A stretch of DNA of 64,000 nt from Trema orientale (GCA_002914845.1 JXTC01000213.1:1-64000); one strand, 5' to 3'. Shown: positions 11,930-23,016, counted from the stretch's first letter. Made by a program: numbers and translations. The notes: generated by a model not told the origin, from the sequence alone.

Positions 11930-14900
11930 TCTGACAATTTTTTATTTTTTTTTGTAAAATTACAAGCAAGGAAAATTGAGTTCGGCCTGTGAGTGTTTGA
12001 TTTTGGACATTTTATTTTAAAAATATGAATTCTTAAAGAGTAAAGATTTGGACACTAAAATTTTGTACCAAAAACTTACACTGGTATTATTTTTAGTCAT
12101 ATAACTTTAAATGGTGATGTCCCATTTTGGTTGAAACGAATATCACTTCATATGGTGTGAGTTTTTTATGCGAGTTTTTGGTGAAAGACATTGGTATTTC
12201 TAACATTATTCATTTTTAAATATTCATTCAGATACATCACAAAATATTCGATAAATAGTGTATAACCTAATATAATATATTATATTCGTAATCGCAGATT
12301 TAGTCTTATTAGTATCCATACTTACTTCTAATGTTGAAGAGATTTTATCGTACTTTTTCATTTCACCCCAAAGTAAAAGGATATGAAACCCGTAGAGATA
12401 ACTTTACCAGGTGTTTGGAAAAAAATAAAATAAATAAACAAACAAACAAACATAAAAATGTCTCCCATTTCCACTCCAAAATTGCCTCACACCAAACGGC
12501 CAATGTGATAAAACTTATTTACCAAAAAAAAAAAAAGTGATAAAACTTAAAAAAGACTCGTGTGTAAATGTTACTAAAATTAATTCTAATTGTTATGTAA
12601 CAATTCCAAAAGATTTAGATGTCTCCATCTATAACAACTTCCAAAAACACTTTAAAACACTCTCCACCTATGGCACCCCTCGACAGTGTGTTCAACCATG
12701 AGCCTAAGACCCCCCTTTTTTCTTTTTTTTTTTTTTTCCTTTTTTTTTTTTTTGGGACATATGTTTGTTTGAAATAAATCTTATACTGAACTTACCAATT
12801 GAACTTCTAATCTAAAACCTTTTTTTTTTCTAAGAAGAAACGAATCTGCTATTGTAAAGAAATAATGTTTTTTTTTTATAATAGTAAACTTAATTCAATT
12901 AGAAGATGAGATTTCTTCAATAATATATAGTTTATCATCGACTCCTAAAATCAAGATAGATAAACTACATAGGACATAGTTCGTTAGTTACACGAATCAC
13001 AATACTTAACTAAAATATCATAAAAAAAAGGATAATGAACTAAATATATTCCCCGTAGTAGTTGATAAATCTTGAAACGACAGCGTCATCAATAGAATGT
13101 GCAGTACTGTTAACGCCATCAATATCTCATTATTAGAAGAAGGTATGGTTACCATTTTTTTTTTTATCAGGAAACGGTTCGCATTTTTATAATAAGTTAG
13201 TCACTCACAAGTATTACTAGCTTTCAAACTACAGTTGTAGGAATATCGATATTATATCTGGGATATTGTGTTTATGGAACTTTATTAATGCGTTAGTACT
13301 TCTTTCCACCTTTAAATTTGTTATTTCTTAAATTGGCTTAACCGTTTACATTTGTAACGCCAACAAAAGTTTGTCAATTTTTCCCGTTATAGGCTACATG
13401 CTACAAATTGGCTACAACGGTGACATTCTTAATTAATTTTCGTATAGCAATACATACTACATATAGTGATACCCACCTTTCTTTTTTTGGTTAAAGGATA
13501 GAACACTTTTTCGAGTTGACGAACAATATTATCATTTTAGAGAAAATTAATCCATTAAGATTTTTTTTTTTCCTGGCCTCATTAAACGACTTGTGTGCGT
13601 CGTGAGCAGGAACTAATGAAATGCATTGATTTCTATGGCTGCGGTAAAAAGTACCCCGATCCAAGTCGGGGGAAAGAAAAACGAGATTATGTATAAAGGA
13701 TTAAGAGATCAATTAATCCCCTTCAAAAAAAACAAACAAAGACGAATTGATCAATATTTGTTAGTCTTTATTTATTAATTACTTGGACAAAATATTTACT
13801 TTCCATCAAAATTATTGATTATATAGAATTTTGTTCCATAAATTATTTTTTGTTACATAAATTCCCCTTATGTTATTTTATTGCAAACTTCGTCATTATA
13901 TTAGAATCCGTGTATAATTTTAACCGAGTTGATGATGTGCAAAGTCTTTTATAATTTTTAGTCAATTAATTTATTGTAAAATCATATCAAATTAATTTTT
14001 TTAAAGTTAAATTGGAATGTATTTTTTTCCTCTCCTCCTTTAACGCTTCACGATTACCACTCCATTGGGTCTGTCTTTTTCTTTTTTTACCTTCTATTTC
14101 AATGTGGCTAAAGGCATCGTAACTTAATTGAGTATAAATGTTTTTTCATGTTTTCTTAATGATGATGGGTAGAGAGAGAATAAAATCACATGCATGTCCT
14201 AATTTATTGTCTTAAAGGTTGTTTTATTCATGACAAATTAGCAACAATTACTTTTTTAAAAAAATTAAAAAAATAATGTTAAATAAGATTTTTATATTTT
14301 TGATGTTTTGTCAGCATATGAGGTAATGAGACAACAGATGAGACAACTCTTTGGGACAGCAAATCTCAGTCCAATAGAATGATACCAGATTACACAACTT
14401 TATTCCCAATAATATCTAATCAGATTCATATATGCCTTCTCGTCCAGGGACAGAACCAAGCTATGAGCAGGATTGAACATCTCTGTAGTTTTATCCAATT
14501 TTCGACCTCTCCTATATATTGATTCTCTTTCTTTTTCTACGGATACTGATCAATGCGAAGTAAGAATACTCATCGACAATTTCACTGATCAAAAACTCCT
14601 CCTTAAGATTTCCATTCTAAACCTCACGAATATGAATTGAATCTATTCTAGGTAAGAGCGGCATTCCTCGACCAAAAAGAAAAGAAAAAAAAAAAGTACC
14701 TAGAAAGAAAACTATCGTTTCAATGAGATCCGCAAGAAATTTCAACAATTTTAGCGATTAATTAAACAGTCTTAGATTAATTAGATCATGAAATTTCCTA
14801 AAATAGATTAAATAAGGAAAAAAAATTGATAGAGAAAACCTACAGAAAAAGAGAGAAAAATAGTGAGAAAACGTTGGAATTTGACCTTAGGTAGTGAAGG

Positions 14901-15190
14901 AAAATCCAAGCTCTGAAAATCCTGGATCTTGATTAAGGTAACATTGATTATCTCTCTTTTTATTCCCATAACGAGACACTTGTTGCAGAAATGGATGGTA
15001 TTGTTGAAGCGTTAAGGGGAGCGAGAGAGGAAAGAGAAAGCGAGAGAAAAAATATATATATTTTTATTTTTTTTTAAAAAAGATTTAATCTAATCCAATT
15101 TTACAGAAAATTAATTGATTGAAAATTATAAAATACGTTCCACGTCATCAATTCTGTTAAATTATACATAGATTCAAACAGAAGGATGAA
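11930..15190. other. Intergenic, no gene seen
   Basis: AT-rich with several T or A tracts, the longest a broken T run at about 12719-12753. A GA-rich and CT-rich stretch at 14870-15050 could be a leader exon of an unannotated transcript on the minus strand, but I see no coding frame to go with it. The 69-codon frame at 12331-12540 has no recognisable content. Confidence 0.45.
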
Positions 15191-15194
15191 GTTT

Positions 15195-15270
15195 GCAACG
15201 AATGAATAATATAAAGAGAATTTATGCAACGAATGAATAATATAAAGAGAATTTATGCAACGAATAATAG
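15195..15270. repeat. 31-bp tandem repeat, 2.4 copies
   Basis: The unit begins GCAACGAATGAATAATATAA. Starts are at 15195, 15226 and 15257; the first two copies are identical and the third is partial. This is a recent local duplication in intergenic DNA. Confidence 0.9.
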
Positions 15271-16021
15271 TTTGTAGAGCAAAACTCTATATACACAATA
15301 ATTCAGAGGGAAAATATACAATTTATCCTAATTACTTTTATGATGCATTGGGGAGGAAGCTTAATTACGATATATATATATATATATATAGTATTTTTAG
15401 AAATATAGTTGACATGATTTAACTATTAATTTCGGCAAAATATACGAAATTACTTATTTCATGGGCGTCAAATTAACGCAGATGATTAGATCAACCATAA
15501 GGGCAAACTGATTAAGAGATGCATGGGAGCATTAATTTAAGATGCATCATTCATTTCGGAAAAAGGAAAAAAAAAAAAAAGAAAATCAATAAACATCATT
15601 GAATATATAGCATCAATATTTAAAAGTATATGTTGATATTTGAGTACTTCCTCCCCAGCTGGTGCCTGCCTGCCTGGTGGTGCCAAAGAGAGAATAAGAC
15701 CTGACAACTATACAATATGTTTAAATTTTATGTAATTGCTTATAAGAAAATTAAAAAAAAAATTAAAAAGAAAAAATAATATTAAACGGTTGAACGTCTC
15801 TTCACTTGAAAGTCGATATTGTGGAGACCACTTGATCACGTGCGTAGGTATTGATCTTGAATTATTTAAGTTTTAACGAGTCTTAAACAATCTATATATA
15901 TATATATATATGTATGCATATTTTTTTCAATAATAGGTTCTCTGTACTCATCTAATTAATGTCCAAATTAATTGACTCACCACGTTCGGTCTGGATGCAC
16001 ATTGTGGTATGATGCAGATTT
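15271..16021. other. Intergenic with short (TA)n runs
   Basis: AT-rich. Short TA microsatellites lie at about 15371-15391 and 15893-15910. No gene recognised. Confidence 0.5.
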
Positions 16022-16038
16022 AAACCACAATTATATAT

Positions 16039-16211
16039 TTATTTTGCCAACTGGGGCTAGCTCAGTTGGTCCAAGGTTTGAAGGTTGTGTGTGTGTGTTT
16101 GGGGGGTCAGGGGTTCAAACCTTGGTAGTGTGTGTGTGTGTCATTTTCCTTTAATTTGTAGTAAGTGGTGGTCATTAGTTAAGCCCCACTTTTAAAAAAA
16201 AAAAAAAAAAA
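16039..16211 (+). mobile_element. tRNA-derived SINE with 17-bp TSD
   Basis: The body carries a pol III A box (GGGGCTAGCTCAGTTGGT) and a B box (GGGGTTCAAACC) about 35-40 bases apart, separated and followed by TG-rich stretches. It then has a unique 3' part ending GTTAAGCCCCACTTTT and a poly(A) tail of about 20. It is flanked by a perfect duplication AAACCACAATTATATAT at 16022-16038 and 16212-16228, the signature of LINE-assisted retroposition. The perfect TSD and long tail suggest a young insertion. Two relatives lie at 23017-23208 and 51081-51240. Confidence 0.9.
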
Positions 16212-16390
16212 AAACCACAATTATATATCTTTGAATAAAGAAGCTACTTTAATTAGTAATGTCTTTTAATATCTATATCGCAAAGTGTTTAATTGGGAGA
16301 AATACCTCTAGTTACGAGTCCGAAACCAGTGGCAATATGAATGCGAATGATAGATCTTGAAAATATGACGGCCGGCACGTTATTTGGTAC

Positions 16391-17892
16391 TGTCACGGGG
16401 TCAAGACTTAAGATAACCGAATCCCGTGATGGCAGTCTAGGCTCCCTCAACCAAGGCTCAGCCTTCCCCCAACACAACTTACTTATGCGGAATACAAGTG
16501 TGTTTTCACACAAGTACTACGGTCCGTTGTAGTATAAAAGTAACGAGAGGTTAAGCACGCATCGAGTAAATGAATACACAGCCAACAATATACGGGAACC
16601 CTTTCCTAACTTTTATTAATCACAATAACAAAGGATTACAATGATGCACCAAGTGCTTACAAACCCACTCACAGACCCAAGTGTTTAAGTACAAAGTCCC
16701 ATACCAATACACTCTCAACCCTTGCAATGTGACCCGGTAATCTAAGCCCACACTAGACCAGCCCCAATGCTCTCTAGTCCTCACTTAGCACTAACTCTCA
16801 AGAAAGCACCAACACTTAGTCCCGTCAAGTGTCTCTCCTTAATGCCTCTTGCTTCTTGTATTTTTCTCTTGTCTCTTGTCACTATGCATGCCTCCCTCAT
16901 GCACTATTTATAGAGCACGGCCTATGCCCCTTAGGAACACTTAGAAAACGTGTAGGAACCCATATGCCCACGAAATTCCGCAAGTTGGCCACTTCTGCCT
17001 GCTGTCGCGTGCGCTGGCGCAGCCACGCGTGCACGCGCTGCGCGCAGCACGTCCCAGACGTGCGCGCGTGTGGCTCCAGCCACTTGCCCACTACACGGCT
17101 TCAGCACACCACTTTTTCTCGGGCTGTGCCACGTCCCAGTATGTGGCACCAACGGTCAAGTCATCTGGTCGTGTATGCCGCCCATGTCAGAGTTCGTGCA
17201 CCATGTCCGCGTACCGCGCGCGCCACCTCCCAGATGCGCGCGTCTCTCGCGCCTGCTCCACTCGTGGGTCACCAGACTTGGTCGTGGGCGTCCCAACCGC
17301 CCACGTATCTCAGCCATGAACCCCACTAACTCCGCAATTCTCGGCCACGTCGCATGGCACTGCGCCATGCTCCAGCTCTCGGCCAACCGCCCCGCGCCCG
17401 TGTGCATGCGCGCCACCAGCGCGCGTAAGACATGCCACATGTCTCGGTGTCCTACTCCGCATTTCTCGGACCCGTGTCCGAGCGCCGCCTACTCTCGGCA
17501 CCGTGTTCCTCGGCTATGCACGTCCGCCCTATGCATGTGCTTGGCGCCCTGCGCCCGTTCTCGTGTGTGTGCACGTGCCCATGCGCGCGGCACCAGTGTT
17601 CCATCTGCGCGCACGCTGCCCCCTGCGCGCGTGTCTTGGCGCCCAACGCCAGTGTTGCCCCCGCAACACTTTGAGTGCACAAGTTGCTCCGTGCACCTCG
17701 GCCACCTTCCATAGCACACTTGGCCGAGTGTGCCTTGTGCCTTGCCCGCATACACACATGCGTGTTGGCTTTCCTCCGCATGCATGTCCAACTTGTCATG
17801 CCTCATAATTCCGTCTTGTGTGCATTTCCCCCATGCACACTTCACATGGTATCGTGCCACCATGTTCTATGTGAGTCAAAAAGGGTGTGACA
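16391..17892 (-). repeat. 3' LTR of the TR-GAG element
   Basis: Begins TGTCACGGGGTC and ends GGGTGTGACA. The central ~800 bp (about 16980-17780) is strongly GC- and CpG-rich, in sharp contrast to the AT-rich surroundings. It lacks stop codons in several frames, which creates overlapping spurious open frames on both strands. The same is true of the other LTR. Confidence 0.9.
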
Positions 17893-17909
17893 AACTCTCC
17901 CCCCACCCA
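17893..17909 (-). other. Polypurine tract of the TR-GAG element
   Basis: On the minus strand, GGGTGGGGGGAGAGTT sits directly before the 3' LTR start TGTCACACCC, where the plus-strand DNA primer of an LTR retrotransposon is expected. Confidence 0.75.
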
Positions 17910-18126
17910 CATGAGCCAACGCCCTCGTTGGCTAAGTTAGAAGTCCGTCTCCAACTTAACCTCGTGCGCCCCCGCACTTTCATCATATGCTTCTTCGGCA
18001 TCCTTCCGTTAGAAACCGAACCAAGCTTCCCCTTGAGGCTTCCCCACACCATCACCAACCCGCCTCCCAAACGCCGCAGTCCATCGCATGTCGTTTGAAG
18101 TTGGTGAGGCCGCCCCGCCCTCGAGG

Positions 18127-19239
18127 CTAAGCTTCTCTTATGGTGAGAGCCCCTACTCTCACACATGCCTCTTCTGATGAATTACCTTCCTTCGAAGGCT
18201 CGACAACAAGTGTGCTCAACTGTTGCCTCTTTGGACACTCCCGAGCAAAGTGTGGCCCATCACATAAGAAATAACCCCCGTTGTTCTTCTCTTTGCCCTT
18301 GGACGACTCCTTCTTGGAGCCACCATTGAAACTGCCACTCGATTTCTTGGCCTCCGAAGTGGATTGAGCCATCCTCATCTTGTTGTTCTTGTCCTCTCTC
18401 CTTTTTGGTTCACTAGAAGGAGATGGACTAAAATCCACCAAGCTATCGGCATCCGCCATGGCAGAAGTCAAGTCTTTGACACCCTGCCTTCGTAACTCCG
18501 CTTGTGCCCATAGTTGCAACCCTGACATGAAGTTGAACAACTTGTCCTCATCGGACATGTTTTGGATGTCTAACATCAACGAACTGAATTCCGTCACATA
18601 GGCCCGTACCGTACCCAAATGACGAAGCTTTTTCAAAGCCTCCCTAGCCAACCAGCTTGCATTACACGATAGGAATTGAGCCTTCAACTCCTTTTTCAGC
18701 ACCACCCATGTGTCAATCCGTGATCTCCCCGCATTGACATCCTCTTGGACACGAGTCCGCCACCACAACTTAGCATCCCCAGCAAGATACATACTAGTGA
18801 TAGTAACTTGCTCTTCGTCGGGTATACGAGCAGCTCGAAAATACTGCTCCATATCCCATATGAAGTTTTCCAACTCTTTTGCATTCCGAGCCCCTTGGAA
18901 TGCTTTAGGCTCGGGCACCTTGATTTTGGAAGTTGCCCCTTTAACGTTTTTAGAAGAGTTCACCACGGCCTGCTTTACCAACACCATCTCCGCATCGAGT
19001 CTAGCAACGCTTTCGGCAACTTTGTCCACCGAGGCCACAAGTTCCGCCCGTAGAGCATTCATTTGCTCGACATGGTCCCTGATAAAGTCCCGCAAGGCAC
19101 CTTGAACACCTCTAATTTCAGCTTCTTGTAGCTCCACCTGAGCTACAAGTGAGTTGGCATCATCACCTTGAGGAATCCCAACAATCTCCTCCACACGTGT
19201 CACCCGATCTTTCAACTCGTTCATGCCGCCCCCGACCAT
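18127..19239 (-). CDS. Retrotransposon Gag protein, 370 aa
   Basis: A single uninterrupted frame begins MVGGGMNELKDRVTRVEE about 50 nt inside the 5' LTR boundary. Residues 1-100 are predicted coiled coil with charged heptads. About 115-235 resemble the plant retrotransposon gag domain (YLAGDAKLWWRTRV, FNFMSGLQLWAQAELRRQGV). A lysine- and serine-rich linker precedes a zinc-knuckle-like motif. That motif reads Y-F-L-C-D-G-P-H-F-A-R-E-C, so the usual first cysteine is a tyrosine (about residue 323), while C326, H330 and C335 remain. The frame stops at ...VRVGALTIREA, where autonomous relatives would continue into protease. It would form the particle shell. Its intact frame suggests selection or youth, but the altered knuckle may weaken RNA binding. 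Confidence 0.85.
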   Translation of the reverse strand: MVGGGMNELKDRVTRVEEIVGIPQGDDANSLVAQVELQEAEIRGVQGALRDFIRDHVEQMNALRAELVASVDKVAESVARLDAEMVLVKQAVVNSSKNVKGATSKIKVPEPKAFQGARNAKELENFIWDMEQYFRAARIPDEEQVTITSMYLAGDAKLWWRTRVQEDVNAGRSRIDTWVVLKKELKAQFLSCNASWLAREALKKLRHLGTVRAYVTEFSSLMLDIQNMSDEDKLFNFMSGLQLWAQAELRRQGVKDLTSAMADADSLVDFSPSPSSEPKRREDKNNKMRMAQSTSEAKKSSGSFNGGSKKESSKGKEKNNGGYFLCDGPHFARECPKRQQLSTLVVEPSKEGNSSEEACVRVGALTIREA

Positions 19240-19271
19240 TGAACGATGGTCTCCGCCCGCTCTCGAATGAA

Positions 19272-19283
19272 GCTCTGATACCA
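19272..19283 (-). other. Primer-binding site (tRNA-iMet) of the TR-GAG element
   Basis: The minus strand reads TGGTATCAGAGC three bases inside the 5' LTR. It is complementary to the 3' end of initiator tRNA-Met, the usual plant primer. Confidence 0.9.
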
Positions 19284-19286
19284 GCT

Positions 19287-20787
19287 TGTCACGGGGTCAA
19301 GACTTAAGATAACCGAATCCCGTGATGGCAGCCTAGGCTCTCCCAACCAAGGCTCAGCCTTCCCCCAACACAACTTATTTATGCGGAATGCAAGTGTGTT
19401 TTCACACAAGTACTACGGTCCGTTGTAGTATAAAAGTAACGAGAGGTTAAGCACGCATCGAGTAAATGAATACACAGCCAACAATGTACGGGAACCCTTT
19501 CCCAACCTTTATTAATCACAATAACAAAGGATTACAATGATGCACCAAGTGCTTACAAACCCACTCACAAACCCAAGTATTTAAGTACAAAGTCCCATAC
19601 CAATGCACTCTCAACCCTTACAATGTGATCCGGTAGTCTAAGCCCACACTAGACCAGCCCCAATGCTCTCTAGTCCTCACTTAGCACTAACTCTCAAGAA
19701 AGCACCAACACTTAGTCCCGTCAAGTGTCTCTCCTTAATGCCTCTTGCTTCTTGTATTTTTCTCTTGTCTCTTGTCACTATGCATGCCTCCCTCATGCAC
19801 TATTTATAGAGCACGGCCTATGCCCCTTAGGAACACTTAGAAAACGTGTAGGAACCCATATGCCCACGAAATTCTGCAAGTTGGCCACTTCTGCCTGCTG
19901 CCGCGCGCGCTGGCGCAGCCACGCATGCGCACGCTGCGCGCAGTACGTCCCAGACGTGCGCGCGTGTGGCTGCAGCCACTTGCCCACTACACGGCTTCAG
20001 CACACCATTTTTTCTCGGGATGTGCCACGTCCCAGTACGTGGCACCAACGGTCAAGTCATCTGGTCGTGTATGCCGCCCATGTTAGAGTTCGTGCACCAT
20101 GTCCACGTACCACGCGCGCCACCTCCCAGTTGCGCGCGTCTCTCGCGCCTGCTCCGCTTGTGGGTCACCAGACTTGGTCGTGGGCGTCCCAGCCGCCCAC
20201 GTATCTCAGCCATGACCCCCACTAACTCCGCAATTCTCGGCCACGTCGTATGGCACCGCGCCATGCTCCAGCTCTCGGCCAACTGCCCCGTGCCCGTGTG
20301 CATGCGCGCCACCAGCGTGCGCAAGACACGCCGCATGTCTCAGTGTCCTGCTCCGCATTTCTCAGACCTGTGTCCGAGCGCCGCCTACTCTTGGCACCGT
20401 GTTCCTCGGCTATGCACGTCCGCCCCATGCATGTGCTTGGCGCCCTGCGCCCGTTCTCGTGTGTGCGCGCGCGCCCATGCGCGCGGCACCAGTGTTCCAT
20501 CTGCGCGCACGCTGCCCCCTGCGCGCGCGTCTTGGCGCCCAGCGCCAGTGTTGCCCCCGCAGCACTTTGAGTGCACAAGTTGCTCCATGCGCTTCGGCCA
20601 CCTTCCATAGCACACTTGGCCGAGTGTGCCTTATGCCTTGCCCGCATACACGCATGCGTGTTGGCTTTCCTCCGCATGTATGTCTAACTTATCGTGCCTT
20701 ATAATTCCGTCTTGTGTGCATCCCCCCATGCACACTTCACATGGTGTCGTGCCACCATGTTCTATGTGAGTCAAAAAGGGTGTGACA
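19287..20787 (-). repeat. 5' LTR of the TR-GAG element
   Basis: This is the near-identical partner of 16391-17892. In a 170-base GC-rich stretch compared by eye (left copy from about 16979) there are about eleven differences, mostly C/T or G/A transitions, as expected from decay of methylated CpG. Confidence 0.9.
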
Positions 20788-21884
20788 GACACCTTGTATT
20801 AAGCCTTCGGATTTAATTAGCTTAATACAGTATCACTCTTGTATTGTAATTAATACAATGCATAATTTGTATTGTCCAATAACGAAAAGGAACACCAGTA
20901 TTAGATTGTATTGTAATATTTAGAGGCACTTTTATTTTTTCGTTTTTTTTTGTTTAAACAGAACTTAAAAATAACGGAATTTTCATTTCCAAAACTATTT
21001 TAAACAAAAAGTAAAAATTGTAAAATAACTCTGGAAAGATAATACAATTAGGTGTTTGACAACACTAATGTTTTTTATTTTTAAAGTAAGAAAGAATGGT
21101 GATGTCTCAAATGTTATTTGGAAAAATCTCTATCATCTACTTCATTTTCTAGAAACATAAACGTCACAAAAAAAAGAAAATATACGAAAACATTTCAGAA
21201 AAATATGGATCAATTTATATATATGGAATTTCAGGAAAAATATTTTTCCTCTTTCCTTTTCTTCAACAGTATAGAAAGTCGGAAATTCTTTTTGAAAGGA
21301 AAAAAACGAATAAAAAGGGACAAAGCAATAATTAGTGAGTCGTCTCTTCTTAGACACTAATATGTCTTTATTATTATTATTAATTACTTTTTGGAAGGAT
21401 ATCTTTATTGGTTCTTGACTCTAGAAATTAATATGGGTCAATAGAAAATGAATTTTCAAGTTGCTTATCAAGCATTTGCAAAAGAAAAAAAAAAAAAAAT
21501 CCTATTCTTGTCGGTGATCAATTGTAGTACACAGTTTACTTAAAAATAATAAGCACCTTTGCCAATTATTCTTTCTTTTTTGGCCTTGTCGAAGTCATGT
21601 TACTAATCCAATTTGTACAAATTATTAAAGATATTTAAAGATCATCCCTCCCAATAAAAAAATAAAGAAAAAAAAACGGTGTATAAAACTCATATTAACA
21701 ACACATTTAAAAAAAAAAAATTCAAAGAAAATTTTTAAAAGAAGGTGAACAAATACACAAAAGGAGAGTAAAAAGAATACAAAACGACAATGAATTTTAG
21801 GTACAAATATACTCCAAATCCACACGAAGGGCACAAAAACTCATCTTATCTTTTCAAGTTCTTCAATCTTTCAGTCTCTCCTTC
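20788..21884. other. Intergenic, no gene seen
   Basis: Immediately right of the LTR are TTGTATTAAG and TTGTATTGTAATTAATACAA words that resemble the ends of the possible MITE at 48125-48690. The rest is AT-rich with A and T tracts. The region up to 21884 includes the likely 3' UTR of the FLA gene. Confidence 0.4.
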
Positions 21885-22607
21885 TTAAAAAAGAGCTGCC
21901 ATGCAAGCAATCCCAAGTCCAAAAAACAATCCCAACCCTACACTTGTCTTGCTTGAATCTCCCTTACTGTTATCGGACGATGGCCCGGCAGCCGTTGGCG
22001 TGGTCTTATCGCCGCTAGTGGCCGGTGTCTTGGCCGGAGCAGGAGCCGAAGCCGGTGGCTTAACACCGAAGAGAGTTGGGGGCAAAAGAACGGAGTCGAC
22101 TTCGTAGACGGCCAAGGGGGACTCCTGCCTTAGCGCATTGTTGATCTGAGTCTCAACGACCCCGGAGGAGACGTTGACCTGGCGGCCTTGACCGGTGAAG
22201 TTAAGGCCGTCGTTGGAGTATTGGGTTCGGACCGGGTTGGGCACGGTGAGGAGGTCGTCTAGGGTGTAGTACTTGGGGAGGACGTGATAGAGGATGAGGT
22301 TGACTTGGTCTTGACGCGAAAGGCTGTTTAGTGTTCCGGCTTTGAGGTTGTTGAAGGCGTTGTCGGTCGGAGCGAAGACGGTTAGTCCTTCGGACGAGCT
22401 GTTGAGTTGGGTCACGATTTGGTTTCCGACTTGGGTGTCGTTGAGGAGGCGGAGGAAGGTGGTGTATTGGCCGCCTTTTAGGAGGATTCCGGTGAAGTTG
22501 AGCGGGCCCTCGGACGAGGGCGCGGGGGCCTGTGCCAGGGTTTGGAGGGAGAAGAAGAGGAGTGGAGAGAAAGCGAGGAGGAGGAAGGAGAGAGGTGAAG
22601 AAGCCAT
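21885..22607 (-). CDS. Fasciclin-like arabinogalactan protein, 240 aa, intronless
   Basis: FLAs are secreted, heavily glycosylated, usually GPI-anchored proteins at the plasma membrane and cell wall, linked to adhesion and wall properties. Residues 1-25 are a signal peptide ending near LQTLAQ. APAP follows and may be hydroxylated and arabinogalactan-decorated. One fasciclin domain spans about 35-175, with the H1 motif GLTVFAPTDNAF (74-85) and the H2 motif LILYHVLPKYYT (104-115). N-glycosylation sequons lie at N37, N56, N69, N136 and N145. A Pro/Ala/Ser/Thr-rich stretch (184-215) contains ASAPAPAK. The last 18 residues are hydrophobic, fitting a GPI-anchor signal. PKYYTLDDLL and VVETQINNALRQ resemble the Arabidopsis FLA6/9/13 group more than FLA11/12, from memory. 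The start is the first ATG before a good signal peptide. No frame damage. Confidence 0.95.
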   Translation of the reverse strand: MASSPLSFLLLAFSPLLFFSLQTLAQAPAPSSEGPLNFTGILLKGGQYTTFLRLLNDTQVGNQIVTQLNSSSEGLTVFAPTDNAFNNLKAGTLNSLSRQDQVNLILYHVLPKYYTLDDLLTVPNPVRTQYSNDGLNFTGQGRQVNVSSGVVETQINNALRQESPLAVYEVDSVLLPPTLFGVKPPASAPAPAKTPATSGDKTTPTAAGPSSDNSKGDSSKTSVGLGLFFGLGIACMAALF

Positions 22608-22725
22608 GAGTACAGTAGTAGTGAGAGTGAGGATATGGAGTTTGTGGTGGTGTTATGGAGAGTGGGGTGGGGCTTTTATGGAATAAGGTGTTGGGAGGAA
22701 ACTTTGTTGGAATGAGCTGGCTCAT

Positions 22726-22740
22726 GAATTATATATTGGG
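22726..22740 (-). promoter_or_regulatory. Probable TATA box of the FLA gene
   Basis: The minus strand reads CCCAATATATAATTC about 120-130 bases upstream of the ATG at 22607, a plausible TATA position for a leader of 90-100 nt. No experimental support. Confidence 0.45.
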
Positions 22741-23016
22741 ATAGGAAAAAGAAAAGGAGTGAATAATCAAGCTGTAATAATCATTTCATGAATTGATTTT
22801 TTTTTTTTTTTTGGTTGTTATTTGATTAATTATGAACGAAAAGAAGAGACATGGTAGGGCATAAGTACTACTATGTGGTAGATCCCCTTAATTCGGATCA
22901 TGTTTATCGAAATATACAAATTGACCAAACATCTTTAAATCTAAGAATTGCCACGTCCACTGGGGCCTTCATATTGGTGGAATAATTATATGGATCAGCT
23001 GGTAACATTAGAGAAT

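Larger units (their letters stand above)
16391..20787 (-). mobile_element. Non-autonomous gag-only LTR retrotransposon (TR-GAG type)
   Basis: Two LTRs of 1502 and 1501 bp, with termini TGTCAC...GTGACA, flank a 1.4-kb internal region. Read on the minus strand, the internal region has a primer-binding site, a single gag reading frame and a polypurine tract, and nothing of protease, reverse transcriptase or integrase. Such elements must borrow replication enzymes from an autonomous relative. The bases next to the LTRs (GGTAC left, GACAC right) do not form a clean 5-bp TSD. The LTRs differ at scattered positions, so the insertion is not very recent. Confidence 0.9.

Noticed and set aside
13590..13710. 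Possible organellar insert around GGCTGCGGTAAAAAGTACCC
   Set aside because: The composition stands out slightly, but I could not match it to any chloroplast or mitochondrial gene.
16061..16130. A functional tRNA gene
   Set aside because: A and B boxes are present, but the stem pairing and anticodon arm of a tRNA are not. TG-rich filler, a poly(A) tail and a 17-bp TSD show it is a SINE.
16829..17863. Several overlapping open frames of 60-214 codons on both strands
   Set aside because: They lie in the GC-rich LTR core, where stop codons are rare by composition. They have Arg/Cys/His/Pro-rich random-like sequence and recur in the other LTR simply because it is a copy.
22201..22725. A 174-codon minus-strand frame
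   Set aside because: It is an out-of-phase reading of the FLA coding sequence, rich in Pro/Arg, with no recognisable domain.
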